The notes under the pieces are model-generated. The model saw nothing but the letters and a program-made list of their open reading frames with translations, was not told the origin of the DNA and ran no database searches. From CAXXOK01 sp964640955 (GTDB taxonomy: Bacteria > Bacillota > Clostridia > Christensenellales > Aristaeellaceae): 64,000 bases of DNA. Of this stretch, positions 34,503 through 44,019 are shown one piece after another. The stretch's first letter is position 1; every line of letters starts with the position of its first letter. Location: contig CAZXJI010000008.1 of NCBI GenBank assembly GCA_964640955.1, positions 1-64,000 on the forward strand, in the 5' to 3' direction. The translations under genes and the position numbers were made by a program.

Positions 34503-34722
34503 ATTTCCGAAGGATCTCCTTCCCCTTTTCAAAAGAGCTCAGGTCGATGATGTCGTCCATTTCCATCATGATGTCGAAAGCGTCCTCCAGCGCCGCGATC
34601 AGCGCCATGTGGCCCACGCTGTCCCACGCCTTGCTTTCGCCGTAGACGAGGGCGGGGGCCTCGGCGGGGCTCACCTCCAGCGCCGTTACAAAGGCGTTCA
34701 GGTACTTTTCCTCGTTGGTCAT
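34486..34722 (-). CDS. Acyl carrier protein
   Basis: This 78-residue protein has the phosphopantetheine site in WDSVGHMALIAALED (Ser34). It is a discrete ACP rather than a domain of a synthase. AGGAGC precedes the ATG. It is not beside fab genes, so it is a dedicated carrier for the LuxC/LuxE/ligase module. Its last 17 nt overlap the ligase gene. Confidence 0.93.
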   Translation of the reverse strand: MTNEEKYLNAFVTALEVSPAEAPALVYGESKAWDSVGHMALIAALEDAFDIMMEMDDIIDLSSFEKGKEILRKYAVEI

Positions 34723-34761
34723 CGTTGCATCGCTCCTGTCGTTGTGGTGGGGGAAAAGGGG

Positions 34762-35505
34762 TTACAGGATGCCGCCGTCCACGCGCCAGACCTGCCCCGT
34801 TACGAAGGACGCCCGGTCGCTGGCCAGAAAGGCGATGACGGCGGCGATCTCCTCCGGGCGGCCCTTGCGGCGGAGCAGGCAGCGCGCCGCCGCCGCCTGT
34901 TCGACGGCCTCGCCCAGCGCGCGGGTCATGCCGGTGTCGGTGTAGCCGGGGGCCACGGCGTTGACGCGGATGTTAAGTCCCGCCAGCTCCCGCGCCATCT
35001 TCTTGGTGGCGGCGATCAGCGCGGCCTTGGCGGCGGAGTAGTCCAGGCGGCTGTCCCCGTCCAGCCCGGCGACCGACGCAACGTTGACGATCGCCCCCTC
35101 GCGCTTGCGGGCCATCCAGCGGGCGGCGAGCTGGCTTAAGGCGATCACGCCGAAAAAATCCACCTCGAAAAGCGCGCGCATCTCGGCTGTGGACGTGAGC
35201 TGGAACACCTTGTCCGCGCCCATGACGCCCGCGTTGTTCACCAGAACGTGCAGCGGCAGTCTGTCCGCCATGGCGGCCTGCACGGCGGCTTTCACGGCCG
35301 CTTCGTCGCGAAGGTCGGCGTACAGGGGTTTGATCCACACGCCGTGCTTCTGCGCGAGCGCCGCGCAGCGCTCCTCGAACGCCGCGTCGGGCGTGCGGGC
35401 GAAGGCCCAGACGTTGGCGCCTTCGGCGGCGAACCCGTTAAGCACCGCCGCGCCGATGCCCCGGCCGGCTCCGGTGACCAGCGCGTTTTTTCCGGCCAGC
35501 AGCAT
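34762..35505 (-). CDS. Short-chain dehydrogenase/reductase (FabG-like)
   Basis: This 247-residue SDR has TGAGRGIG (11-18), NNAG (about 90-93) and the catalytic YSAAK. The C-terminal [10 protein letters not shown] is typical of 3-oxoacyl-ACP reductases. Beside the ACP it may reduce an ACP-bound acyl group or the aldehyde made by the LuxC protein. GGAGGTGG lies in the end of the upstream gene, 7 bp before the ATG. Confidence 0.9.
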   Translation of the reverse strand: MLLAGKNALVTGAGRGIGAAVLNGFAAEGANVWAFARTPDAAFEERCAALAQKHGVWIKPLYADLRDEAAVKAAVQAAMADRLPLHVLVNNAGVMGADKVFQLTSTAEMRALFEVDFFGVIALSQLAARWMARKREGAIVNVASVAGLDGDSRLDYSAAKAALIAATKKMARELAGLNIRVNAVAPGYTDTGMTRALGEAVEQAAAARCLLRRKGRPEEIAAVIAFLASDRASFVTGQVWRVDGGIL

Positions 35506-35506
35506 G

Positions 35507-37003
35507 CTATTCCACCTCCAGCCGTACGGTCGTCTTGTGGTAGTACTCGGCGTACAGGCTCAGCACGTAGTCGAGATTGTCGCCGGTCAGCGCGTCCCCC
35601 ATGAAGGAGGCGGGCACGTCCGTTACGGCGGTTAGGGTCACGTCGGTCTGCGACGGATCGTTGAGCGTATCGTCGCGCGCGTCCATGGCCGCGTCGTAGG
35701 CGGCGGCTCCGCCGCCCAGCACGGAGCGCAGGGCGCTGCCGCCCGCCATGTTCTGCGGGCCGTAACTGGCCGCCCCGTCCGGATGGTAGGCCACGCAGCC
35801 GACCGCCAGAACGACCGCCAGCAAAAGGACGGTCGCGGCTTTCACGCGTCCGCCGCCCGCCGCCGCGGGCACATCCCCGCGGCCGTAGCGCCGCAGGAGG
35901 AACCCGGCCCAGTACAGCGCAAGCACCGTGGCCGTCGTTACCAGCGAAAAGAAGTAGGTGTTCAGCACCCGGCCGTCGCCCAGATAATTGCCGGTATACA
36001 GCGTCGGTGCAAACTGGGCGCAGTACAGCGCCGCCGCGAGCACCGTCGCCCATACGGGATGGGCGAAGCGCAGCGGGCTTTTCCGGAGCGCCGGAATCGC
36101 CAGCGCCACCACCAGTGCGACCGCCGCCAGAAGCGGCAGCGAAAACGCGTGCCCCGCGTACGCCAGGCCGAAATACACGGCCTCCAGCACGGCCTTGGGT
36201 GCGCTCATCCCGCCGGAAAGCGTTTTGGCGCGCACGGCGTTGCCCGGCGCGGAAGCGCTGAACGCAAGGCCCAAAAGCAGCGCGAGGGTCAGCGTGAGGT
36301 AGGCCCACTTCTTCGGCCGGCCGCGCAGGAAGGCCCACGCGGTATACCCCGCCGCCAGCAGCGCCGCGTACAGCGCGGTGGTGTACTTGGCCCCGCCCAG
36401 CACGAGGGAAAGCAGCAGGAGCGCCGCGTAAAGCAAAATGCAGCGCAACCGCCCCGACGCGCGCTCGAACCGGAGCCATACGCCCGCCGTAAACAGCATC
36501 ACCGACCACAAAAGCGTGTAGGCCGCGCCGCCGTTGAACCAGTAGAAGCCCTCGGCCGCGCTTGGCGCGAACTGGACCATCACGAAGCCCAGCGCGCCGA
36601 ACGCCGCGGCGACCGCCGCCCCGTCCAGCCCCAACACGCCGCCCAGCGCCTGTTTGAGGAAATAGAAAAGCGCCAGAAGGAGCGCTAGGAGCAGCACGAC
36701 GGTCGTCAGCCCGTACAGACCCTCGCCGAACACGGCGGGCTGCAGGGTGCTGACGAACGAAGTCGAATAGGTGCCCTCCCACGTCTGCCGGATGCCCACG
36801 GTGTTGGCAAACGCCGCCCTGAGCACCGCCCACAGGCTGTGGGCGGACGTCCACGCCTCGCGCGTGAGCAGGGAAAAGCCGAAATCGTCGTAGAAGGCAT
36901 GGTTATACCGGGCCAGCCAGAGCATGGGCGCGAGGCCGCAGAGCAGCGCGAGCACGCACAGCCACGCCACCGCGCGGCGGGAAAGGGAAAAGCGGCTCGT
37001 CAC
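35507..37003 (-). CDS. DUF6056-like multispanning membrane protein, copy 1
   Basis: This 498-residue protein has about 11 hydrophobic helices. It shares with its upstream neighbour the motifs FYDDFGFS (37-44, just after the first helix), TWEGTY (74-79), EGFYWFNGG (151-159) and SAPGNAVR. An Asp pair after the first helix is the usual active-site mark of GT-C glycosyltransferases, so I infer that function; the family has no assigned role that I know. The C-terminal soluble tail of about 90 residues ends near a [12 protein letters not shown] strand. It starts with GTG overlapping the previous stop. Confidence 0.7.
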   Translation of the reverse strand: MTSRFSLSRRAVAWLCVLALLCGLAPMLWLARYNHAFYDDFGFSLLTREAWTSAHSLWAVLRAAFANTVGIRQTWEGTYSTSFVSTLQPAVFGEGLYGLTTVVLLLALLLALFYFLKQALGGVLGLDGAAVAAAFGALGFVMVQFAPSAAEGFYWFNGGAAYTLLWSVMLFTAGVWLRFERASGRLRCILLYAALLLLSLVLGGAKYTTALYAALLAAGYTAWAFLRGRPKKWAYLTLTLALLLGLAFSASAPGNAVRAKTLSGGMSAPKAVLEAVYFGLAYAGHAFSLPLLAAVALVVALAIPALRKSPLRFAHPVWATVLAAALYCAQFAPTLYTGNYLGDGRVLNTYFFSLVTTATVLALYWAGFLLRRYGRGDVPAAAGGGRVKAATVLLLAVVLAVGCVAYHPDGAASYGPQNMAGGSALRSVLGGGAAAYDAAMDARDDTLNDPSQTDVTLTAVTDVPASFMGDALTGDNLDYVLSLYAEYYHKTTVRLEVE

Positions 37004-38520
37004 GGCGCGTCGCCCCCTTCCACGAGAACGGCGGTCTTATGATAGTAGTTTTGCAGCGTCGGCACCACGTCGTACGCGGCGCCCGGCGAGAGCAGGTCGT
37101 CCATAAACACGTCCGGCACCGCCGAAAGCGGCGACAGCGTGACGGTCGGCAGGGTATCGTCGTTGAGCAGCCGTTCGCGGGCGTCCATCTCCCGGTCGTA
37201 CCGCGAGGCTTCCCCCTTGAGCAGGGAGATTGCCGCCGAGCCGCCCGCCATGTTCACGGGGCCGTAGAGGGTATCGCCGTTGTGCTTGAAGCCAAGGCAC
37301 CCCACCGCGAACAGGCACGCGGAAAACAGGATAAGCCCCCGGCGCGCCGCGGCGGGCAGGGCGAAGGGCCGCGCGGCGCGCTCCCGGCGGCGCGCGAAGG
37401 CGCCCAGCACGTAGGTTTCCGAAAGCAGCAAAAGCACGACGTAGCTGTAGTAGTAGGTATCGGCGATGCGGTTGCCGCCCAGAAACACACCCCCGTAGAG
37501 CGGCGGCGTGAGCTGCGCGCAGAACAGCGCCGCGGCGAAAAGCAAAACGGGCAAAGGCCGCCGGAAGGAAAAGCGGCTGTTCTTTGCGACCCGGTACAAA
37601 AGCGGGGACAGCCCCAGGGCAACCGCGGCCACCGGCAGCGTGAGGTAATCGCCCATCAGCGCGACGCCGTAATACACGGCCTGCGCGACGGCCTTCACGG
37701 CGGAGGGGTGCGCGCCGATCAGGACGGCGCGCACGGCGTTGCCGGGCGCGGACATGCTGTACGCAAAACAGACGGCAAACCATGCCGCGAGCGCAAGAAA
37801 CACGAAGCGGAACCTATTTTTGCGCACGAAGGCGAAGCCGCACAGGACGGAAACGAACAGAAGCCAGAAAAGTCCGCCGCCGTAGCTGCCGCCGCCCAGC
37901 AGCGCCATAAGCACGAACAGCGCGACCGCCAGCCCGACGCCGTTTCGTTTCGTCCGGTACAGGCGCAGGGAGAGCGCCGCGGCCAGCGCGATGAGCGAAT
38001 AGATAAACGTGTTGCCCACACCGCCGTTGAACCAGTAGAACGCCTCGTCCGTGCCGGGCAGGAACTGGGTCGAAAGGAACAGGGCGAGGGAAGAAACGCA
38101 CACGGTTTCGGCACGGCCCGCGCCCAGCAGGCGGCGAAACACCGTATGGAAGAAAAAGCCGAAGCAGAGCAGAAAAGCCGTCAGCAGGAAAAAGGTCGTA
38201 ATCCAGTAGAGGCTTTCGGAAAAGACCCCCGGCTGAAGGTTGCTAAGCAGCGTACCCGTATAGGTGCCCTGCCACGTGTCGCGCACGCCGCGGGCGCTTT
38301 GCCACGCGGCCGAAAGCACGGCGGTCAGGCTGTGGGTTTCCTGCCACGTATCGTGCACGGCCGTGGAAAAGTTGAAATCATCGTAATACGGATGATTGTC
38401 AAAGGCAATCGCGTACAGCGGCAGCGTGCCCGCGGCCAGCATCAGCGCGCACAGGAACGCCATCAGCCGTACCGGGCGGCGGGCGGGTACGGCGGACGCT
38501 GCGGTGTTCCTCGTTGCCAT
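37000..38520 (-). CDS. DUF6056-like multispanning membrane protein, copy 2
   Basis: This 506-residue paralogue of the adjacent protein has PYYDDFNFS (44-52), DTWQGTY (81-87), EAFYWFNGG and [10 protein letters not shown]. About 11 helices and a C-terminal soluble tail ending YYHKTAVLVEGG repeat the plan of copy 1. It is first in the long operon, behind a clear promoter. A purine-rich AAGGGGGGGG precedes the ATG. The tandem copies probably act on different acceptors or as a pair. Confidence 0.7.
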   Translation of the reverse strand: MATRNTAASAVPARRPVRLMAFLCALMLAAGTLPLYAIAFDNHPYYDDFNFSTAVHDTWQETHSLTAVLSAAWQSARGVRDTWQGTYTGTLLSNLQPGVFSESLYWITTFFLLTAFLLCFGFFFHTVFRRLLGAGRAETVCVSSLALFLSTQFLPGTDEAFYWFNGGVGNTFIYSLIALAAALSLRLYRTKRNGVGLAVALFVLMALLGGGSYGGGLFWLLFVSVLCGFAFVRKNRFRFVFLALAAWFAVCFAYSMSAPGNAVRAVLIGAHPSAVKAVAQAVYYGVALMGDYLTLPVAAVALGLSPLLYRVAKNSRFSFRRPLPVLLFAAALFCAQLTPPLYGGVFLGGNRIADTYYYSYVVLLLLSETYVLGAFARRRERAARPFALPAAARRGLILFSACLFAVGCLGFKHNGDTLYGPVNMAGGSAAISLLKGEASRYDREMDARERLLNDDTLPTVTLSPLSAVPDVFMDDLLSPGAAYDVVPTLQNYYHKTAVLVEGGDAP

Positions 38521-38557
38521 CCGTCGCCCCCCCTTCGCATAGTATCCCTAAAATAGA

Positions 38558-38587
38558 ATTATAGCATATCCCGCGCGCATTTGTCAC
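38558..38587 (-). promoter_or_regulatory. Promoter of the DUF6056-Lux-type operon
   Basis: On the minus strand GTGACA (38582-38587) and TATAAT (38558-38563) have an 18-bp spacer, and TGC before the -10 extends it. Confidence 0.8.
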
Positions 38588-38668
38588 TACACGGCGGCCG
38601 CGCGCGCGGCGGGGGGCCGCGGAGGCGAAAACGGGCGCGGACCGTCGGCGGCGACCGCTGCAAACGAG

Positions 38669-38698
38669 TTGACATATACGCTTCGGGCGTGCTATCGT
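38669..38698 (+). promoter_or_regulatory. Promoter of the CotH-type gene
   Basis: TTGACA (38669-38674) and TATCGT (38693-38698) have an 18-bp spacer, with TGC before the -10. The start codon is about 50 bp downstream. Confidence 0.65.
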
Positions 38699-38750
38699 AC
38701 CCATACGAAGGGGCGGGCCGCCCGCGCGTGATGTATGGAGGCTTCCGGGA

Positions 38751-40979
38751 ATGAAAAAAACCGCGCTGTTTGCGCTGGGGCTTACGTGCTTGCTGCTCGC
38801 CTGCTCGGGAAACGCCCTCGGCGAGGGGTACGAAGCGCCCGAAAAAGGCTACGAGCCGGTGGAAACGCTGGATATGTTCTACGAACCGGCGGACGCGCCC
38901 GCCGTGGCCGTGCAGCTTAACGAGGGCAGGGCGTACCTTTTTCTGCCATCCGGCGCGCAGGGCGACACGCTGACCGTCGGCGGGGAGGCAGTGCCCTGCG
39001 ACCTGACCGCGGGCGAGCATACCGTAACGGACGCGCAGAGCGAAGCCCTCGACCTGACCGTGATGCGCGGCGCCGGCCTCCGCTCCGTATACATCACCAG
39101 CGAGGATGTGGAAAACGCCGGTCGCGCCTTCGTGGAGGCGAACGACGCCCATAGCACCTCCGTAAGGGCGGAGCTGACCATCCTGGATACGGAGGGCAAC
39201 GCTGCCTACCGGGGCACCATCCGCCAGCTGCGCGGCCGGGGCAACACCACCTGGTACTGGGGCGCTAAGAAGCCCTATCAGCTGAAACTCGAGGAGAAAG
39301 CCGATCTGCTGGGCAACGGACACGCACACAAGACCTATCTTCTGCTGGCGGAATGCTTCGACGCGACGCTTTTGCACAACACCCTCTGTCTGGATGTCGC
39401 CGCCGGGCTCGGGCTGCCCTCGCCGGCGTTCGAACCGGTCGACCTGTATTACGACGGGGTCTACCGCGGCACGTACCTGCTGTGCGAGAAGGTCGAGGTG
39501 CGCAGCGGGCTATTGGATATCGTGGATTATGATCAGCTGATCGAGCGTACGTACGATACGGACGGGCTGACCGTGGCGACGGGGGAAAACCGCTACGGCT
39601 GCCCTTACAGCTACCTTGCCGGACTGGACGCGGACAGCGGCGCGCAGGGCTCGTACCTGCTGGAGATCGACGAATTTTTTTACACCGGCGAGGACGCGTG
39701 GGTGAGTACGAAAAGCGGCCTTCACTTTACTGTGCAGAATCCCGGCTACCTCAGCGAGGCGGACGGGGCCTATATCGGGGAATTCTTGCAGCGCATCGAA
39801 AACGCGATCGAAAACGGCGGCGTGGAGCCGGAAACGGGCGAAAGGGCGAGCGATCTGCTGGATTATGACAGCCTCGCGCGCTTCTTTCTGCTCAGCGAAT
39901 GGAGCAAAAACCCGGATTACTGGCGCGGCTCGACCTTTTTTTACAAGCTCGCGGGGGAGGAGAAGCTCTACGCCGGCCCGGTGTGGGATTTTGATATCGC
40001 GTTCGGCATTCGCAAGGGCGAGAGCGGCACGACCGGCTACCTGCGCGCGGACGACGGCTGGCTGGGCGAGTTGACCGCCCTGCCCGACTTTCAGGAAACG
40101 GTGCGCGCCGTGTGGCAAAACGAGCTGGCGCCCATGCTGGCGTCCCTCGACCTGGACGCCTGTATCGACCGCATTTCCGCGAGCGCCGCCATGAACTTCA
40201 CCCTCTGGCCGTACGGAGGGGATTACAACAATATCAACAAGGACACCGTTTACGATACCTGGGAAGAAAACCTCGATTTCCTGCGGGATTATCTGGCCGG
40301 GCGACTGCGATGGATGGACGGGGATATCGCGCACTGGGCGGGAAGCGAGATCGGCGACGCCGCGCTTACGCTGAGCTATCGCAACGCGGACGTGGAGAGC
40401 AGTTCGACCTTTGCCGCAGTCAGCAGCCGGAACAACGTGACGCTCTCCGACGTGCGATGGGCCGCGGCGCCCGACCCGGACGTGCCCTGGCACGACCTGT
40501 ACACGGTCACGGCCACGCTGACCGCCGCGGACGGCTGCGCGCTGGCGGACGGTTTCGCGGTTATGGTCAATGGCGACCCGGTAACGGTGACCGCCGCGGA
40601 CGCGCAGACGGCGGCCGTACGCTTCACCTTCAGCGGCCCGAAGTACGAGCCCGCTCTCTACGACGGCGACGATTACGGCCTGCTTTACCAGTACGACTAC
40701 TTCGTGGCCCACAACCCGGAGGTCGTGGAGGATTGCGGCACCGACGACCCGGACGAGATGCTCGACTATTTCGTCTCCAGCGGCCTGTACGAGGAGCTGA
40801 CGGGGATCGAGACGTACGTCCCGGAGGAATTCATCGACAATTACTACGACCAGATGGACGCGTACTTCATGTGCGACGCCGAAAGCTGCGCCCAGTATTA
40901 CCGGGAGAACGTCGCCGCGGAGAACCTGCTGGGCATGGCGCAGGAAGCCTTCCCGACCGTCGTCCAAAGCGCCGAATAA
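38751..40979 (+). CDS. CotH-family kinase, exported
   Basis: This 742-residue protein has an N-terminal export signal (MKKTALFALGLTCLLLACSG); Cys18 may be lipidated, though the lipobox LLAC is imperfect. The CotH kinase core has RGRGNTTWYWGAKKPYQLKL (146-165), KTYLLLAECFDATLLHN and the metal-binding GPVWDFDIAFG. Near the C terminus QYDYFVAHNPEVVEDCG followed by MLDYFVSSGLYEEL resembles the YYLxxNPDV repeats of clostridial surface proteins. CotH phosphorylates coat proteins in Bacillus spores; the target here is unknown. Confidence 0.85.
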   Translation: MKKTALFALGLTCLLLACSGNALGEGYEAPEKGYEPVETLDMFYEPADAPAVAVQLNEGRAYLFLPSGAQGDTLTVGGEAVPCDLTAGEHTVTDAQSEALDLTVMRGAGLRSVYITSEDVENAGRAFVEANDAHSTSVRAELTILDTEGNAAYRGTIRQLRGRGNTTWYWGAKKPYQLKLEEKADLLGNGHAHKTYLLLAECFDATLLHNTLCLDVAAGLGLPSPAFEPVDLYYDGVYRGTYLLCEKVEVRSGLLDIVDYDQLIERTYDTDGLTVATGENRYGCPYSYLAGLDADSGAQGSYLLEIDEFFYTGEDAWVSTKSGLHFTVQNPGYLSEADGAYIGEFLQRIENAIENGGVEPETGERASDLLDYDSLARFFLLSEWSKNPDYWRGSTFFYKLAGEEKLYAGPVWDFDIAFGIRKGESGTTGYLRADDGWLGELTALPDFQETVRAVWQNELAPMLASLDLDACIDRISASAAMNFTLWPYGGDYNNINKDTVYDTWEENLDFLRDYLAGRLRWMDGDIAHWAGSEIGDAALTLSYRNADVESSSTFAAVSSRNNVTLSDVRWAAAPDPDVPWHDLYTVTATLTAADGCALADGFAVMVNGDPVTVTAADAQTAAVRFTFSGPKYEPALYDGDDYGLLYQYDYFVAHNPEVVEDCGTDDPDEMLDYFVSSGLYEELTGIETYVPEEFIDNYYDQMDAYFMCDAESCAQYYRENVAAENLLGMAQEAFPTVVQSAE

Positions 40980-41013
40980 CCGGCATTCGGCCCATTGCCG
41001 GCCCTTTGTTTTT
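40980..41013 (+). terminator. Terminator after the CotH-type gene
   Basis: The stem CCGGCA (40980-40985) with TGCCGG (40996-41001) is followed by CCCTTTGTTTTT. Confidence 0.65.
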
Positions 41014-41028
41014 CGGGCGCTTTGTCCA

Positions 41029-41058
41029 TTGACGCGCGCCGCTTTCCGGGGGTATACT
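41029..41058 (+). promoter_or_regulatory. Promoter of the EamA-VOC gene pair
   Basis: TTGACG (41029-41034) and TATACT (41053-41058) have an 18-bp spacer, 31 bp before the ATG. Confidence 0.75.
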
Positions 41059-41089
41059 GCCCCTTGGAAACCAATCGGGAGGCGTGCCG

Positions 41090-42052
41090 ATGAACGAACA
41101 ACCATCCGTTCCGCAGGCCGACGAGGCGGCGGGGAAGCGAACCGGCTATCTGGCTTTGCTGTGCGGCATTCTGGGCACCTCGACGGGCTCGCTGCTCTAC
41201 AAGCTGTCCTTCGCCACGGGGCTGAGCGCTCTGTGGGTGAACGTCATTCGCCTGTGCATCACCCTGCTCATCATGACGCCCATGACCCTGTTAAGCCCCG
41301 TCAAGCGCAAAAACCTCCGCGGGATGACGAAAGGCGGCTTCTGGCTGAGCGCCCTTTCGGGCACGTTTCTGGCGTTCCACTTCACAACCTGGGCGCTGGC
41401 GCTGGCCAACACCGACGTTTTCGCGGCTTCGGCCATCTGGGGCACGTACCTTTTGATGACGGCGTTGTTTTCCTCCGTGCTTTTGAAGGAGCGCACGTCC
41501 CCCGGCGCGGTGGTCGGCATGCTCATCGCCACCGCCGGCGTGGTGATCTGCAACCTCGACGGGGGCATGGGCAAGCTGACGGGGAACCTGCTGGCGCTCG
41601 TGGCGGCGATGCTGCAGGCGTTTTATACCCTGTGCGGCCGCAAAGCCCGCGCGTCCATGGACACTAACACCTACACCTCCGTCGTTTACCTGTTCACCTT
41701 TTTGTGGATGGCGCTGATCGTGGCGGTGTCGGGCGTGCCGCCGACGGGGCTGATGCCGCAGAACCTGTTGTGGGCGCTGGGGCTGGCGGTACTGGCGACC
41801 CTTCTGGGGCACACCATGCTCAGCCGGGCCCTGAAATACATCAAAGCCCCCACCGTGTCGGCCTTCATGCTGACGACGGTGGTCACCGCGCCGCTGGTGG
41901 TGTTTCTGGTGCTGGGGGACATGCCCTCGAAGTACACCTTCGTCGGCGGATGCGTGATTATTGTGGGACTGGTCTGGTACCTGCGCATGGAAAGGCGCGA
42001 GGCGGCGCGGAAGGCCGCGGCGCAGACGGCGGACGGGGCAACCGCCGGGTAA
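41090..42052 (+). CDS. EamA/DMT-family transporter
   Basis: This 320-residue protein has ten hydrophobic helices made of two EamA repeats (first ending near VVICNLDGG, second ending near CVIIVGLVWYLRM). It belongs to the drug/metabolite transporter superfamily; the solute is unknown. GGGAGG precedes ATG 41090 by 7 bp, so I prefer it to the in-frame GTG at 41084. A charged C-terminal tail follows the last helix. Confidence 0.88.
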   Translation: MNEQPSVPQADEAAGKRTGYLALLCGILGTSTGSLLYKLSFATGLSALWVNVIRLCITLLIMTPMTLLSPVKRKNLRGMTKGGFWLSALSGTFLAFHFTTWALALANTDVFAASAIWGTYLLMTALFSSVLLKERTSPGAVVGMLIATAGVVICNLDGGMGKLTGNLLALVAAMLQAFYTLCGRKARASMDTNTYTSVVYLFTFLWMALIVAVSGVPPTGLMPQNLLWALGLAVLATLLGHTMLSRALKYIKAPTVSAFMLTTVVTAPLVVFLVLGDMPSKYTFVGGCVIIVGLVWYLRMERREAARKAAAQTADGATAG

Positions 42053-42073
42053 CCCGAAACGGAGGGGAACGGC

Positions 42074-42466
42074 ATGAGGCTTGGAGCGACGCTCTACATT
42101 CACCATACCCCGGAGGCGGTGGATCTTTACCGGGAGGCCTTCGGACTGACGCTGGGATACCACGAGCTGTTCCCGGACGGCACCTACCTGCACGCGGCGC
42201 TGTGCCGCGACGGGGAGGAGGTGTTCGCCGTGAGCGAATCCCAAAACCGGCCGCTGGTGGAGATGATGCTCAAATCCTCCGTGAAGGAAGCGCGCCCGAC
42301 CATGAGCTACGGGCTCGTGATGGATTCCGAAGCCGACGTGCGCAGGGCGTTCGACGTGCTGAAACAGGGCGGAACGGTGATGCTGCCCGTGGGCACCCTG
42401 CCCTGGAGTGCCTGCTGCGCCGAGGTGGTGGACCGCTACGGCGTGTACTGGTACGTGACCGTATAA
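42074..42466 (+). CDS. VOC-family (glyoxalase/PhnB-like) protein
   Basis: This 130-residue protein has the paired beta-alpha-beta-beta-beta motifs of the vicinal oxygen chelate fold (LYIHHTPEAVDLYREAFGLT at the start, DRYGVYWYVTV at the end). The PhnB-like group has lost or altered metal ligands in many members. GGAGGGG precedes the ATG. The substrate is unknown; it is second after the transporter gene. Confidence 0.82.
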   Translation: MRLGATLYIHHTPEAVDLYREAFGLTLGYHELFPDGTYLHAALCRDGEEVFAVSESQNRPLVEMMLKSSVKEARPTMSYGLVMDSEADVRRAFDVLKQGGTVMLPVGTLPWSACCAEVVDRYGVYWYVTV

Positions 42467-42477
42467 ACGGCGTTAAC

Positions 42478-42508
42478 AAAAGGCTCCCTTGTCGGGGAGC
42501 TTTTTTTA
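42478..42508. terminator. Bidirectional terminator between the VOC gene and the his operon
   Basis: The stem GCTCCC (42483-42488) with GGGAGC (42495-42500) extends through an A-run and a T-run (42501-42507). The last his gene's stop codon, 42506-42508 on minus, lies in the T-run. Confidence 0.85.
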
Positions 42509-43354
42509 TAACGCGATCTCGTCCCACAGATCGTTTCCCGTGCCCAGCCGCGACACCTTCCTGTAGCCGCGGGACCGAAGCATGGCCGTCGCCGCGTCGA
42601 AAGCGCAATCCAGATACCGGGCGTCGTGGCAATCCGAGGTGAGCGTTACCCGTCCGCCCATGTCCAGCCACGCGTCCAGCAGGAAGCCGGCGGGGTAGGG
42701 GGCCGGATCGTACCCGCGGGCGATGCCGCCGGTATTGACTTCCAGAAGCGCGCAACCCTCTTGGGCGGTTTGCAGCGCCTCGAGCGCAGCGGTACGGTAC
42801 CGCGCGCAGCCCGTGTCCAGGCCGAGCCGATCCGCGTACTTGCGCACCAGGTCGAAGTGGCCGATCACGTCGGGTCTGTCGCGCCTCACGGCGTCGCCGT
42901 GAAGCGCGAAATACGCTTCCGCCATGCCAACGGCGTCGCCCTCGAAGCGCTCAGCCACGCAGCGCTTGAGCAGCTGCGGCGGGCCGTCCACCGCTACCCA
43001 CTGCCCGCCAAGCGGCTCGGGGAAATAATGCGTGGAGCCGATGAGATAGTCGAAATCCCGGCGGTTGTTCAGCTTTTCCTCCGGAGGCGCCAGCGCGTCC
43101 TGCTCGAGGCCCACGTAGAGCTTCGGCGCTTTGCCTTCGGTGGCGAACCCGCTTTGCAGGGCGCGCAGCTCGGTACGGTAGGCCCGCTGGTTTTCCGGAC
43201 TCATGCAGTAGTTCCAGTCGAAGCCCTGCATGGCGTGCCCGGAAAAACCCAGGCTCACGAAGCCCAGCCTTTGCGCCGCGGCGAGCTGCTCGGCGACCGT
43301 GCTTTTGCCGTCGCAGTAGGTGGTGTGGGTGTGGGCGTTGGAAAGAAATCTCAT
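42506..43354 (-). CDS. hisK: Histidinol-phosphatase, PHP type
   Basis: This 282-residue PHP-domain enzyme dephosphorylates histidinol phosphate (step 8). The metal site begins [14 protein letters not shown] at residue 6, with GFSGHAM, GSTHYF and a late TSDCHD supplying further ligands. It is the last gene of the his operon and overlaps hisIE by ATGA. The symbol hisJ is also used for this family. Confidence 0.92.
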   Translation of the reverse strand: MRFLSNAHTHTTYCDGKSTVAEQLAAAQRLGFVSLGFSGHAMQGFDWNYCMSPENQRAYRTELRALQSGFATEGKAPKLYVGLEQDALAPPEEKLNNRRDFDYLIGSTHYFPEPLGGQWVAVDGPPQLLKRCVAERFEGDAVGMAEAYFALHGDAVRRDRPDVIGHFDLVRKYADRLGLDTGCARYRTAALEALQTAQEGCALLEVNTGGIARGYDPAPYPAGFLLDAWLDMGGRVTLTSDCHDARYLDCAFDAATAMLRSRGYRKVSRLGTGNDLWDEIAL

Positions 43355-44007
43355 TTCATGCGCTCCTGCTTCACCTTGTGGTCCACCACGTGGCGCTTGG
43401 CCAGTTCCCGCACCACATCCTCGTAGGAGATGCCCATTTCGCACATCAGCACCATGGCGTGGTAGGCCAGGTCGCCCAGCTCGTAAAGCGTCTCCTCCCG
43501 GTCGCCCTTCGCGCCCGCGACGATGACCTCGGTGCACTCCTCGCCGACTTTTTTGAGAATCTTGTCGCGGCCCTTCTGGAAAAGGTACGTGGTGTAGCTG
43601 CCCTCCCGGGGGTCGCTTCGGCGGCTCTCGATCAGCTCCATCAGCGCCCGCATGGCGAAGGGCTTGATCTCGTCGTCCTCGTACAGCTCGTTGAAAAAGC
43701 AGCTCTCCGCGCCGGTGTGGCAGGCGGGGCCCGCCTTTTTGACCTCCACGACCAGCGCGTCGCCGTCGCAGTCCGAACGCACCGCGACGATCCTCTGCGT
43801 ATTGCCGCTGGTTTCGCCCTTGCGCCACAGGCACTTGCGGCTGCGGCTCCAAAAACAGGTGCGGCCTTCCGCAAGGCTGATTTTGAGGCTCTCGCGGTTC
43901 ATGTAGGCCAGGGTGAGCACCTCGTGGGTCGCGTAGTCCTGCACGATCGCGGGGATCAGCCCGCTTTCGTCGAATTTCAGGGTTTGTTCGATGGCTTCAA
44001 ACGTCAT
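43351..44007 (-). CDS. hisIE: Bifunctional phosphoribosyl-AMP cyclohydrolase / phosphoribosyl-ATP pyrophosphatase
   Basis: This 218-residue fusion has the HisI part at about 1-115 ([36 protein letters not shown] with zinc Cys and His) and the HisE part from about 118 ([24 protein letters not shown]). It carries out steps 3 and 2 of histidine synthesis. It starts 12 bp after hisF. Confidence 0.96.
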   Translation of the reverse strand: MTFEAIEQTLKFDESGLIPAIVQDYATHEVLTLAYMNRESLKISLAEGRTCFWSRSRKCLWRKGETSGNTQRIVAVRSDCDGDALVVEVKKAGPACHTGAESCFFNELYEDDEIKPFAMRALMELIESRRSDPREGSYTTYLFQKGRDKILKKVGEECTEVIVAGAKGDREETLYELGDLAYHAMVLMCEMGISYEDVVRELAKRHVVDHKVKQERMK

Positions 44008-44019
44008 GTTTTTCCTCCG

